The notes: generated from the letters alone by a model not told the origin. Numbered from the stretch's first letter, positions 1-11,990 are shown. The stretch is 64,000 bases of DNA from Trichaptum fuscoviolaceum (GCA_910574455.1 CAJSYZ010000007.1:1054001-1118000); one strand, 5' to 3'. Numbers and translations are program-made.

Positions 1-27
1 CCGAAGAACTCTCTTAATAATGGTCCC

Positions 28-3000
28 TTGTATTTAACCATCTCTACAATAGACCGTCGTCTTAGACGACATTTGAAGTTCCCGGTACAGGTTAGCGACG
101 GAAAAACGGATGCCTTAGCCACAGTAATGTTAGACAGCGGTGCGTCGGGAACTTTCATAAATTCCCGCTACGTTTCGCGACACGGACTCCAGACCCGGGA
201 CTTGGTAATCCCGATACTTTTGCGCAACGCGGACAATTCCCCGAACGCGATTGGACGCATCACCAAGGAAGTAGTCCTCAACGTCGAGATGAAGGGACAC
301 TTAGAACAGTTGACCATGGCCGTCGCGGATATTGGCGACGACGATATTATCATGGGGATCGACTGGTTGCGGCACCATAACCCAACCATTGACTGGACCA
401 ATGACGTGGTCGATCTCAACCGCTGCCCGCCTCAGTGTGATAACCAGCAACGCCTGGTCCCGCTTCCCCGCCTCGCCATAGCAGAAGAAGTCGAGACCCC
501 CTGGGGGCCCGACAGGACCCAGGCCGAATGGGAAGCTGTCCCACCAGGATTTCGGTACTCAGAAAAATATTGGGACCAGTACCACGACGCTGAATCCTAC
601 TTCGTCACGACGGACGACCATTTCGCGTACAAAATTGCCGCCTCGTACACCCACTCCCAGGCCATCGCTGAGAAGTCAGCAGTGAAGGAAGGCGAGAAAA
701 CCTTCGAGGAACTAGTTCCCCCCGAATTTCGTGAGTTTGCCGACGTTTTCTCGAAAGTTGAATCCGAAAGGCTTCCACTGCGCAAGCCGTATGATCACGC
801 CATAGATTTAGAACCCGGGAAGGTTCCCCCGTACAGCAAAATCTATCCGTTGGCCCCGGCCGAACGCGACGCCCTTCGCGAATTCGTTGACGAAAACCTG
901 CGCAAAGGGTACATACGACCTTCGAAATCCCCTGCAGCGGCTCCCGTCTTCTTTATCAAGAAAAAGGACGGAACCTTGCGCATGGTAGTCGATTACCGAC
1001 GACTGAACGATATCACGGTCAAGAATCGATACCCGCTTCCCCTCACGATGGAACTCGTAGACGCACTGCAAAAGGCGAAGGTTTTCACGACGTTAGATTT
1101 GCGATGGGGCTACCACAACGTGCGACTGAAGCAAGGCGACGAGTGGAAGGCCGCTTTTCGGACTCAGGCGGGACATTTCGAACCAACGGTGATGACATTC
1201 GGGCTCACGAATGCCCCGGCGACCTTCCAGCATATGATGAACGATATCTTCAAGGATCTCATTGGAGTATACGTGATCATCTATCTTGACGACTTGCTAA
1301 TCTTTTCCGAAGATGAATCGCAGCACGAGGAACACGTACGGGAAGTCCTTAAGCGGCTGCGCGAAAACGACTTGTTCTGTAAACCCGAAAAGTGCAAATT
1401 CCAACAGACTTCCGTCGAGTATCTCGGGATGATTATTTCGCAGGGAAAGGTGGCGATGGATCCCGCCAAGGTACAGGCGGTCCTCGACTGGCCTACCCCG
1501 AAAAAGGTGAAAGACATTCAAGCCTTCCTCGGGTTCGCGAATTTCTATCGACGCTTCATTCGGGATTTCTCGCACATCGTCAAACCGCTCACGACGCTGC
1601 TGAAGAAGGACGTTCGCTGGGTCTGGACAGAAGACCAGCAGTTCGCTTTCGACTATCTCAAGCGCATGTTCACGACCGCCCCCGTCCTGATGATGCCAGA
1701 CATGTCGCAACAATTCATCGTGGAATGCGACGCCTCTGATTTCGCGACCGGCGCGGTCTTGTCCCAGGAAGGCGACGACGGGCTGATACATCCGGTCGCC
1801 TTTTTCTCGAAATCCCTCAACGATGCGGAACGCAACTACGAGATTTATGACAAGGAGCTACTCGCGATTATTAGAGCTCTTGACGAGTGGCGACATTATC
1901 TCGAAGGTGCGAGTCATAAACTCGATATCGTGTCTGACCACAAGAATCTGCTATATTTCTCTGAATCCCGAACGCTGACGCGACGCCAAGCCCGGTGGAG
2001 TCTGTTCCTCACCCGCTTCGATTTTACGATTTGCCATCGCCCAGGGCGACTCGGAGGCAAACCCGACGCCATGTCACGACGCGTCGATCTTCAACCAGAA
2101 GGCGAAGACAACACGGGACGGACCCTCTTGACTCCCGAAATGTTTCGACTAAAGGCAATTCGTCGGGGAATGACGCAGGTACACGGGGATCAGGCCCTCC
2201 TACGACGCATTCGTAAGTCAGATCAATATGAAGACGAACTGGTGGACGCGATCGAGCTGGTCAAGTCCAAGGCGCCTCGAGTCCTGACCAAGGAACTTGA
2301 GGACTGGAGCACCGAGGAAGGCCTCATCCTGTACCAGGGTAAGGTTTACGTCCCGAAAGACGAGACCATTCGCCGGGATGTGGTGAAGACTTACCACAAC
2401 AGTCTCCCCGCCGGACATCCTGGACGTTGGAAAACGTTTGAGATGGTAAGCCGCAACTACTGGTGGCCCGGGATGTCTAATTTCGTAGAACGATACGTTT
2501 CGGGATGCGATACCTGCGCACGCACGAAGAACCGATCCCAACGCCCGGTAGGACTCCTGCAACCGAACGAAATCCCGCAGGGCCCCTGGCAGGCGATTTC
2601 GTGCGATTTCATCACCCAGCTCCCCCGATCTGAGGATTACGACGCAATTTTCGTGGTGGTCGACCGTCTCACCAAGCAAGCGCATTTTATCCCGACCACG
2701 TCTGACATCGATGCACCGGAAACTGCGGAACTATTCCTGCAGCACGTCTGGAAGCTGCACGGAACCCCCCGCCAGATCATATCCGACCGCGGACCACAGT
2801 TTGTCGCGCAGTTCATGAAGGCCCTCTTTTCCCGACTCGGTATCAAGGGTACCACGTCGACTGCGTATCACCCGCAGACGGATGGGCAAACCGAAAGGGT
2901 AAACCAAGAGCTGGAACAGTATTTACGGGCTTTCATAGATACACGACAAGAAAACTGGGCCGGATTACTCCCAATGGCAGAGTTCGCGCACAACACGAAA

Positions 3001-4482
3001 GCGCACGCGGCAACACGACAATCTCCGTTCGCGCTTGTCTCTACGGCTACAATCCCGAATTCACGATTGCCCCGAGCAACGGCCTATCCACGGTCCCCGC
3101 CGCGGACGCACGACTACAGGAGCTTCAGCAGGCACAGGAAGAGGCAAGAGCGGCTTTGGAGGTTGCGGCAGAGCGCATGAAGCAGCACTACGATCAGGCC
3201 CGGAACGAGGCCCCGCAGTACGCAGTCGGGGATAAAGTCTGGCTCGAAGCGACGAACGTTCGGCGACCGGGAGCGCGCAAATTATTACCGAAACGACTAG
3301 GGCCGTATAAAGTGAAGGCAAAGCTAAGTGACCTCACCTACGAACTCGAACTCCCCGCGTCGCTGAAGATTCATCCCGTATTTCACGTATCGCTGCTCTC
3401 GCCATACCACGAAGACGATATTCCCGGTCGAACGCAACCCCCGCCGCCCCCAGTCGAAGTAGAAGGAGATCTGGAATACGAGGTGGAAGAGGTACTGGAC
3501 GCTAGACGGTTTAGACGGAGGTTTGAATATTTGGTACGATGGAAGGGATTGTCACGACAAGCCTTCACGGACTTCAGTCGATTACCCTTTTCGGTCCTTC
3601 GGACCTTTCTCTTGTCTTCGGCCCTCTCTCTTACCTTCGGGCCTCACTCCTTTCTTATTGTTTCACCTCATGGCATTAGCATGCCTTATCACATTCCTTA
3701 TTATCATTTCCTTTGATCTCCTTTCAGTCTAGTATTACATGTGGCCTGCCTCATTGCTCCGACTTTCTACCTATCAGATATTCCCACGCTTTCGGACCGC
3801 ATACAAGTAGCTCTAGTTCATGTATGCTATTCCCTTGACTTGAATATCATAAGTCTTTAGCCCCCTTAGCTATGGGGGTAGGCTTTCAAGATCCACCTTC
3901 TCCTTCTGTCCCGATTGGACTGTATGGCACGTACCGCCATCGAGGGCCGTCTGTCCTCGCGTCTTGAGACCGTTTGTCTCTGTCGACTGCCCGTCGTCCG
4001 TTAGCCCGGGGTGTCCGTTTGACATCGAGCCTAGGGGTGGGCACCCTCGTATCTGCATCTAGTTCTCTGCTTTGTCTTCCTATCTCACTCTATTGTGCCA
4101 CTAGTATTGCGGCCTTACCTTACCGAAGGTCTAGGTGGACGTAGCCTGACAGGGATATTCGAGCGCGGAAGATACATGGATTCCCGCAAAGGATATGGGT
4201 AATGCAAAGGCTAAAATTCGCAGTTTCTATCGAAAACACCCGGACGCCCCTCGAGAAGTCAACGCTATCGAGCTCTGTGACCTGAGCAAGATTCAAGCTT
4301 GGCGCCCCGGAGTTGCGCCTTTGGAGGGGGGTAATGTCGAGATCCCGGGCTCCTTTTCTCATTTCCCGCACTTTCCCGCCAAGGATCCCGACATGAGCAG
4401 ACAAACCCGCGGGGAGAATCCCGCCATTGGATTCCCCGCGCGAAACCCCATTCCCGAATCGCACGATCCCATGCTCACGTAA
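28..4482 (+). pseudogene. gypsy Pol polyprotein, frameshifted and interrupted
   Basis: The first reading frame (28-3180) starts in a retropepsin-like aspartic protease with a DSGAS active site (about residue 38). A reverse transcriptase follows, with the YLDD catalytic motif near residue 420. Next come RNase H (ECDASDFATGAVLSQ near residue 570), an H2C2 integrase zinc finger (CDTCARTK) and the integrase core. Near 3035 the homologous tail moves to another frame, which continues from about 3040 through PVFHVSLLSP to the start of a chromodomain ending in VRWKG at 3548. The chromodomain resumes at 4157, after a solo LTR, with TWIPAKDMGN, and runs to a stop at 4480-4482. Both lesions make this copy non-functional. 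Whether the frameshift is a mutation or a sequencing error cannot be told here. Confidence 0.9.
3550..4151 (+). mobile_element. solo LTR of a second retroelement inside the gypsy chromodomain
   Basis: The 602-bp insert begins TGTCACGACA and ends CCTGACA, so it has TG...CA ends within a TGTCA/TGACA inverted repeat. It is flanked by the 5-bp direct repeat GGGAT (3545-3549 and 4152-4156), the target-duplication size usual for Ty3/gypsy integration. Skipping the insert and one GGGAT brings the chromodomain back into frame across the junction (RWKG on the left, TWIPAKD on the right). No internal coding region is present, so this is a solo LTR left by LTR-LTR recombination. It differs from the LTR of the host element. 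Orientation is assigned arbitrarily. Confidence 0.88.
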
Positions 4483-5152
4483 CTTTTCCCGCACCACCGT
4501 CCCGGCAACCATGCACGCCTACACACACTCATTTACGACGACCCGCCACGGCACACGTACATTCACTTATCAACATACGCTCATTAATCTGTTAGTACCT
4601 CAAGGTGACGACCTGCAACAGTCTGGCATACCTAGTCTGGCTAGTCGCGGCCCCGGACCGGACGCTGACGTCCACGGACAGGCCGTAGCCATCTGGAGAG
4701 ACGGGATAGACATGCCTAGCAGTGCGGTCGTAGCATGTATCGTTTGTAGTAGATAGGTGCGCATTGCGCAAGGACACTTAGCGTAGATTAACTATACAGT
4801 CTTTACGAAGTAGATAAATAGCTGTAGGCATCGTAAGGAGCACCCCACTTTTGACCTCTTGTGGAGTGCTTCCTTAGGTGCGATCTCTCTCTTTTCTCCT
4901 GTGTAGTTAGTTGCGCAATACTTACTTGTGGAGTGCTTCCTTAGGGATCCGCTTACTTGACGTTCAAAGCAGTGAAGAGTCCTAGCTGGCCTTGAGAATC
5001 CCGCGACGCGCCTGGATAGAATCCCGCGCGTTTCCCGCCTGAATTCCCACGCGCATTCCCAGTCGCGAATCCAGATTCCCGAACGCGGGTTCTTGTCGCG
5101 AATTCCAGTTTCCCGAAACTGTTTCCCGCTACAATTCCCGACGGTCGTAACA
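4335..5152 (+). repeat. 3' LTR of the gypsy element (right end approximate)
   Basis: The LTR starts TGTCGAGATCCCGGG shortly after the end of the conserved Pol region. Its right end is placed at ...CGTAACA because the next base begins sequence shared with the duplicated block at 32862. It carries a 21-bp direct repeat (4858-4878 and 4925-4945) and five exact TTTCCCGC words at 4362, 4372, 4485, 5031 and 5122. The matching 5' LTR is outside the window, so the end could be off by some bases. Confidence 0.7.
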
Positions 5153-7654
5153 GTAAGCGATGTCATATCATTTTTCATTTTTCATTCTACTAAGCAATCC
5201 CTTCCCGTACTCGAGGATACGAACAACGAGATAAAACCAGGTGGACAGGTGAGTGCCAGACAGCGAAGCACAGTGATCTTCATTCTATATCCTTCATTGC
5301 TGAATTGTATTTGCATAGGATGCAAACAAGAGGACTGCTAACTCGCAGCTTAGCGCACCGGTAAGTCTATCTTATTTCAACTTCTCTCGTTCCCCCCCTT
5401 ATTTATGGTTGTAAGGTGCGATCACTAGCTTTGGAACCCCGTGTACAGGTATGTGTGAGCGTCGATGCACCGTAGGCTCACTTCCGGTGCTCTCCTGTAG
5501 CAACTATTCGTTTCCTTCTTCACTTCGAGTCGATCGCTAATGTGTGCATATGAATAGGACATCACAGTCACAAAGAACGGAAAGAGGAAGTCGCCACCAG
5601 ACACCGACTCTCAGGTTAATGTGGTAATTCTTCTACCTTCACGTGCAATGAATTCCTTCATTTCATGTTTACTTAATTTAAACCATCTCAATAGGCTAAT
5701 AAGACTGTCAAGATCAATAAGTCATTGTTGATTGACATGGACACACAGGCCGGTGCCACAGTAAGTGTCAATTCTATGGTAATTGGCATTCAAGTTCGTA
5801 TCTGATCAGGCGGAAAGGACTTGAGTAAGAAGAGGAACCCCTCTGATATTCCTTATCGGCCTGAGGCCAACACGACGGTAAGTGCTTCTTTTCGATCTGC
5901 TCACTTGCCATGGATAACAGCTTTCTGACGTGTTGCAGCCGGAGATTGGATCCGCTACCTTTAATCGCAAGAGGCAGTTGCTGGTGGCTGATAATGAAGT
6001 AAGTGAGAGTCGATTGATACACTCTAAACGTGAGCATTCACCTTCTTTTCTTAATAGTCTGGTGGTCGAAAGATGTCGTTAGCACCTCGGCACCGTCGCT
6101 TGCAATGACGAGAGCGTCCCGCACCCCCGGACCCGAAGTGATAGTGACTGGGGCTTATCAAGGTCATCGCAAAGTCTCTCGGACTACTAGCTCAGTTTGT
6201 CGAATCAAATTCATTTCTATGACATATTTTGCTGATGTACGTATATGCAGACATCAGTGGGACTTGAGGACAAGGATCGAAATGAAGGAAGGGAAGGATC
6301 TCGCGTGCCAGGCAGGAAAAGGGCGACGAACCAGTGTCTCCCTCCCGGTACTCAGGCAGGATGGACTCATATTCTATTACCTTCACTATTTCGCGCAGTT
6401 GGAAAGTCCGTCACACCATGGCAAACCCCGGACAATAAGCTCATCAGCTCATTGTGGGGGAAAGTGTTTGATTCTGTGGAACTCATTTACGAAACTCAGT
6501 TCGCCGATATCTGTTCTCTAGTTGAGTCATTTTTACTTATTCTCAAATCACCTTTACCAAATTGAGATGCAATCCTCGTATTTCAGGCGGCCCAGAGATG
6601 CTCTGATAGCTGGCGCAAGAAGCTGTTTGAGAAAGCTGAGCAATCAGTTGCTAGTTTTATCAGCGGCGAACAATCAAAGTCAATGCAAAACGAAGCAATT
6701 GTGAAGATGTTGCAGACGCTAGTTGACAAGAAGAAAGCCGAACCGTTTCTATGGGAAAGCTGGTATAGTATGGAGAGGGTAAGTAAAAGAGTATTTATTG
6801 TCACATTTTGTGTCCATGCATTGACCCTAAATGTACAGAAGCAAGGACTGTTCTGCTCTGACCTTGTGGTCTCAGTGTTGTCCGTACACATTGTCTTGGC
6901 CATGGGTCGGCATAAAATACTGGTCAGAAACACCATAGGAAAGCCTATCGGTGCCCTCGCCCTTGCGGCAACAGCGGTATCTATTTTTTTCAGTACTTAT
7001 ATTGTCCTTATTCGCTGATCTTCTCATGGATAGGTCAAGGTTGCCATTGATAAACAGGTGGCTCGGTTGCAAAATATCAAAGAAGAACTTGGCGGCGCTG
7101 AGTGGTATTTCACTAGCGCTCTGTGGCAGCCTCATACGGACGACTATGTTAACTTGTTGTCGAATCCCTCTTTCTTACTGAATCAAACTGGGAAAAGGTT
7201 CGATCCCGCCTCCTAGCTTACGATGCCAGTACAGATATCGATACGAGAAAGAACACCGAACTTGTTGGATCGGGTATCACTGGCAGGGACTTTTCCTTGT
7301 ATTTTGACGTTGTAGATGCAGATTCGACCTGCGAGAAAGCGTATGACGAAGGCGCTGATAATTGGGAAGACGGAACCGACGGAACCGACGATAAGGGCGA
7401 AGAGCGTGAGGGGGCTGAGTATAGAGGCGAGGTGGAAGGTGATGCAGAGGACGAGCATGCTAATGCTGAGGGTGACGACAACCTGAGCGAGAGCGGGGAC
7501 GAGGGTGTTGACAAGATTGAGGGCGAGGGGCGAGGGCGAGGGCGAGGGCGAGGGCGAGGGCGAGGGCGAGGACGAGGATTTAGGTGGAGATGGTGATCAT
7601 GAGGAGGACGACGCTTCAAAATGGGATTCGGCTACGGACTGCGTAGACTTCTAA
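5153..7654 (+). pseudogene. truncated, frameshifted copy of the unknown multi-exon gene at 31130-35553
   Basis: Short exons separated by GT-AG introns are recognisable (for example exon sequence after 5556, 6249, 6587 and 7034). They encode the same protein as the right-hand copy, including IGALALAATAV and the acidic tail. Within the window, the N-terminal exons present in the other copy are missing and replaced by the gypsy LTR. A one-base deletion near 7175 (TTTCTTACTG against TTTCTTCACTG) shifts the frame. A second shift near 7530 turns the acidic repeat into an Arg-Gly repeat that ends at a stop at 7594-7596. The original stop position corresponds to 7652-7654. It is most likely non-functional. 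Confidence 0.85.
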
Positions 7655-8264
7655 GGGCAAATCGATCACTGGTGAGCCTCTTCTTTTCGTTTCTGTCCGT
7701 GCGCTCAATATTATATTAGCATCGACTTGCAGAGCAGCCTTCGTTTCTACTGGTACGCCAAAGAACATGCAGAATTGAAGGCACGGCAGCGAAATGTGGC
7801 CTGCCACTGCCCGTCACGGCAGAGGTTCGGGATAATGTTGTGGCGGATCCCATGATTGCGACTGCTATGCTTAGTCTTGCGTAAATGACTGATGTACTTG
7901 AACGCTGAGGCACTGATAGCTACATAATGTTGTCTTATATATTTCTGATGCAATGAAATACTTGGATCGTTCTTATGCACTTAGACTCTTGAGCACTGCA
8001 ATTCGTCTTACAACACTTATGTACTGCTGTAATTAAAGGATGATACACTGGAGCACTGGGGTGCTGAATGCCTGAAACACTTAGAGCACTGATTCAGCCA
8101 TCTTTCCTTATTTAAGCCAGCCCGCACTTATTTCAGCCAACTTGTCCTGAATAATGGGAGGACATGCATGAATAAGTGAAGCTTGCCTTATTTAAGACTT
8201 CAGTCTCTCAGGACGTTTAAGTAACACTTAAGTCACTTTCAGCAGAAAGTAGTTTCCCTGATGT
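5153..8264 (+). repeat. segmental duplication, copy A (partner at 32862-36163)
   Basis: The block aligns almost base for base with 32862-36163, starting at GTAAGCGATGTCATATC and ending at CCCTGATGT. It includes exons, introns and about 600 bp of 3' flank. Copy A is shorter, mainly because its acidic-repeat region is contracted. Substitutions are scattered through the block. The left junction is the gypsy LTR. The right junction is an abrupt loss of similarity after 8264 / 36163. Confidence 0.92.
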
Positions 8265-9099
8265 ACAAGTACTACATATCAGCGGTGCAGCCTGAGCCAG
8301 TGCTTGCAACGGCAATATTATAATGTATCGCAATAACTTCAAGTTGAAGCTTTTCTTCAACAGGTATTTCTCCCAACGTCCTTAGTGACTATGCCAAGCC
8401 CTTCACAACCTCTGCTTTCGGGTGGTTATATGTGACTCCTAAAAAAAGGTCGAACAAAATCGTCTTGCATCAGGGAAACTTCCTTTTGCTTACGGCGACT
8501 GACGCGTCCTGATTTGGCTGGCACCTGTCTGAAGGGTCGCTACTTCGTCTGAAAATACACTGATTGCCTTATCTCACTGAAATAAGGAGTGTTTCAGGAT
8601 GCAAGCCGTCTCTCAGTGCATCAGAATGCAAGTCAGGATTTCAGTGCTCAAGTGTAATACATCAGAGATTGCTAACGGCGGCTGGCGCGTCCTGGAGCTT
8701 CCTTAAATGGGTTGAAGCGTTGTCATGCCTGCCTGAAGTGTTGCCTGGCTGCCTGATGGCCTTAAAACGGCGTTTCAGGACAAAACCAGTGCGTAAGGAG
8801 GGAAGCTGTACATCAGGTGGCAAGTCAGACTCAAGTGAGATTTACTACTACTACCACTACTGTACTCAAGTGAACTTGGACCTCTGTTTTGAGATTTCAA
8901 GCTACCTTCATCTTCATGACATCTTGAAAGCGACAGCAAACACCATTGACAACCTCAGTCTACAATGATCATTCAACGAGAAGCAATTCAATAATAGATA
9001 CAATCACGATGCTCCTGGCAACTTTTGAAGACAAGAGCATGCACTCAACAATTTACTCAACAAGATAACACCGTTAGCACTATTCAAACGGGCCTCAGC
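8265..9099. other. non-coding stretch right of duplication copy A
   Basis: No gene could be supported. The sequence is AT-balanced and recurrently uses CCTGA / TCAGG words (for example 8525-8800) without a clear tandem unit. A 134-codon open frame at 8564-8968 has no recognisable domain and low-complexity composition, so it is not called. Confidence 0.5.
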
Positions 9100-9957
9100 C
9101 TACTCAATATCGAGCATTGGGAAGTGATGGATTACTGTATCCGGTAAGGCCAAGGCATCTTGATTCAAGACGGAAGCAACAGCAAACGTGCTGTGCGCGT
9201 CGATTGCCGCATCTAATAGAGCAGATGCAAGTGAGAAGATGGTCAGCCTGAGTGACAACTTGAAAAGGATAACTTACAATGGACTTGAGCAGCCGACAGC
9301 TCAACTTCGGCCCAATTGCTCATCGTGACCAAGACATCTTTTTCGATGTTTGTCTGCAGGAGCCTGCCCGCCATCTCCTCCAGCTTTATAAACGGTTGCG
9401 GAAACTTGAACCAGAGACGGGGGTTCAGAAGCAGCTGGAGCCAAGTTGGCGTTCTTGGCCAGAAATCGGGGTAAACGAAGCGCGCCCAATCTGTCAAATC
9501 GACACAGGAGGATACGGGAATGTCAAATTTATTCCTGATGCGAGTCGCATCACCTGCCAATTAGTTCAGTTATGCCGCATAATGAGAGAAGAAATGGGAT
9601 TGTCGTACCAGCGATTCCTGCTGACACTTTCCATACAGTTTCATCACCTAATAATTGTTCCAATCTTGGGGGAAGAGCATTAAGTAGATGAGTCCGGAGG
9701 AGGAACACATGTTGCTGAACCGCGAGTTGGATGAGGTCCACGCGATATAGCTCTGGTGAGTTACTCGCCCATTCAATGTCGAGGGCAACGAAGCGTCGTT
9801 CCGGGGCATCCGGCAAGGAAGCATAGATGACGTCTACGGCATTCTCCATCGTCGCGGTGGTCAGACATACTTCAGGAACAAGAGGTCCGAGTGTATAACT
9901 GCGAAGTTGAAGAAGAGGCGTTGGCGGAACCCCCAGGTAGTCGAGGAGATGTTGCAT
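9100..9957 (-). CDS. 3'-5' exonuclease of the RNase D / WRN-like DEDDy type
   Basis: Three exons on the minus strand (9957-9609, 9553-9278, 9212-9100; 738 nt, in phase) give a protein of about 245 residues. The fold-defining motifs of DnaQ-like nucleases are present. Exo I is FVALDIEW (D-x-E). Exo II lies in KVSAGIAGDATRIRN and is created across the first splice junction. Exo III is YAAIDAHS, created across the second junction, with the Tyr and Asp of DEDDy enzymes. The length fits a stand-alone exonuclease domain. Introns of 55 and 65 nt have GT-AG ends. The start at 9957 precedes MQHLLDYLG and is uncertain, since another short 5' exon is possible. Substrate (DNA or RNA) cannot be told from sequence. 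Confidence 0.8.
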
Positions 9958-10788
9958 CTGTTTGTGAAGCTGGCAAAAAGTCAGTGCAGTGATTTTGAGA
10001 GGAAATAGAAAGTAAGCACGATTTTTTGCATCCTAGATATCCTCCTTTGTGTCCAAGGAAGTCTTCGCGCGATGCGTACTCGAAGCACAGCATGGTCAAT
10101 CAATAGGAGCATGTGGAGCCCCAACAGAATGTGATAAAAGTTCATGGCGAAGGGTTGAATGGGTGGGTGGGTGGCGGGGAGGGGCGACACCCACTCCGAG
10201 TTCACATTTATACAAAGCTCTTGCACGCATTTTTCTGATGCCTTATTCTTCTGGGAAAAGAAGAGAGGAATCTATCAGTGCATTGTACTATGGCTCGGAT
10301 AAACCTCAAGCTGAACTGACAGGAGATAAGAAGGATTTCTTCTAGATGACTCGATTATGAGGCTTCTTTTCATTTTATGCACAAACAAACAAGAAAGTGA
10401 GTCAGGTTAACTCCGAAGAAGTCGGGAAGACATAGCTCACTACACAAGAAGCTGTTTCATCAGCTCTAGAAGGCAAAGCCACGAGTAAGCCGTCATACAA
10501 TCAGTCATCCCTGGACACAACTCGAAACCGGAACCATGCCGATATGGGAAATGGGATCAATGCACCCCAATCCGCTTTGAAAGAAGTAGATTGAATGAAG
10601 GCACGTTTCTTGACCTTAGAGCTGGGGGGATTGCGCTGTCGGCCGATAATCGACTTATTCTGCATATTGAAACCGAGCGATCTCCGTTTCGGCGGCAATG
10701 GTGGTGGCACAGAGGTGTTTGTCGTGGAATAGGACATGACTACTTGAACGATATCTAAGATGAAGTAATACTTTTTCCCGTTTGATGC
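9958..10788. other. intergenic stretch upstream of the exonuclease gene
   Basis: It contains only short open frames with no recognised motif. The exonuclease gene's 5' flank lies at its left edge. The right edge is the sharp junction with the 2.47-kb repeat, where the AAA-ATPase remnant stops being homologous. Confidence 0.5.
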
Positions 10789-11990
10789 ATTCGCAATTTG
10801 CGTCGTGAGCTGCTTTGCCAACGTCAGGTAGACTGTTTGACGCACCTCTCATCAATGAGCTCGAGCTCAAGGTTTGCGGTACTCGAGGCATCGGACGCAA
10901 ATACCGACACCGGAATTTCCGAAATCGATCCAGAGGATGGGGTGTGGTGAGGAGGCTGATCCCATCGAGCTCGCCTTCGCGTTTGGTGATCTCGGGCTTC
11001 TTGACGTCCGCGTACAGGAAGAAGTCGCAGAAGAGCGCTTGAGCCTGCCTAGGGCTTGCGCTTTTGAACTCGATCCAAACATCCATGCCACCGGGGCGCG
11101 AGAGCGCGGGGTCGAAACGCTCAAGATGGTTCGTCGCTGCGACGAGAAGAGGAAGCGGCCAACAGCAGCGGCGACACCATCAAGTGCATTAAGAAGGCCA
11201 GAAAGAGAGAGCGTGTTCACGTCGGATAGAGTGTCATATTTCTTGCTTTTCTTCTTCTTGCCAATTTCTTCATTGTCGTCATCATCGTCATCTTATCCTT
11301 GTTGTCGGACAACAAAGAGCTCTTCTTCTTACCACCAGGAACACAGGTTGAGGACCCGTCGCGCGAAGTTGAGCGAGTGAATGCAGCGTCAAGGTCCTCG
11401 AGAAGGACAATTCACGGGGCAGGCACACGGCCCATAAGCGACGACAACGTCACATCGTTCATCCAAAAAGCGGAACGTGAGATGGCGAGAATGTCGAGCA
11501 TGAGCGCGCCAGCAAGGGCATGGATCAACGATGATCTGCCCAAGCCAGGGACACGATAGAGGAAATTGTCGCGACGAGAGTGGTTACCACGGTCAGCGCA
11601 CCACTGATTCAGAAAGAGAGGTTAAACTTTCAGTCGATGTGTGGCACTTTATGTACATACCTTCTCTGATTGCAAGAAGTCCCTTGTGTCGGCAAGGAGC
11701 ATCTCTTAAATCCCCGCCATGAGCCATGGAATCAGCGAAATAGATATGAATTTGATGGTCGTCTGGTGAGGCAAACTGGAAGCCTTTGAGCTCCTCATCT
11801 CCGAATGACTTGTCTCTGAAAGAAGACTTGCCCGGCAAGATGGTGCGCGCTGTCGTCTCGAACTCGTAAGCGTGCTGGCATTCTAAGCGCTTCAACAACC
11901 ATAGCATCAGCCAGTCATGTAGTTGTGTTCATCGGGTCATGAGCTATTGTTGCAATAGCGGATAACTACTAGGGCTACTTACCAGTCCCC
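10789..11990 (-). pseudogene. BCS1-like AAA ATPase remnant (in R1)
   Basis: Read on the minus strand, pieces of a BCS1-family AAA ATPase occur in the right order. The BCS1-N region is DWLMLWL and VQIYFADS-like (QIHIYFADS). A degenerate Walker A follows near 11545, reading PGLGRSS instead of GSGKSS, then Walker B VLLEDLDAAF near 11390. The second-region block is NTLSLSGLLNALDG, and then RPGGMDVWIEF. A frameshift near 11150 separates GRFL from LVAATNH. The C-terminal part is cut at the repeat edge after LAKQLTTQIAN. The Lys-to-Arg change in Walker A, the frameshift and the truncation indicate a dead gene. BCS1 proteins are mitochondrial inner-membrane AAA chaperones; many paralogues exist in mushrooms. 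The N-terminal limit is approximate. Confidence 0.8.

Larger units (their letters stand above)
1..5152 (+). mobile_element. Ty3/gypsy chromovirus-type LTR retrotransposon, 5' part outside the window
   Basis: The order protease, reverse transcriptase, RNase H, integrase, chromodomain and then LTR is that of a Ty3/gypsy chromovirus. The window opens inside the polyprotein, so the 5' LTR and gag are not seen. The polyprotein is interrupted by a frameshift near 3035 and by a solo LTR at 3550-4151, so this copy cannot make an intact Pol. Its right-hand LTR ends against the first intron-like bases of the duplicated block at 5153. The related block at 32862 has no LTR at that point, so the element inserted into one copy of a pre-existing duplicated gene. 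Confidence 0.9.

Noticed and set aside
10874..11380. 168- and 193-codon plus-strand frames in the repeat blocks
   Set aside because: They run antisense to the BCS1-like remnant, whose motifs (Walker B, second region) are clear on the minus strand.
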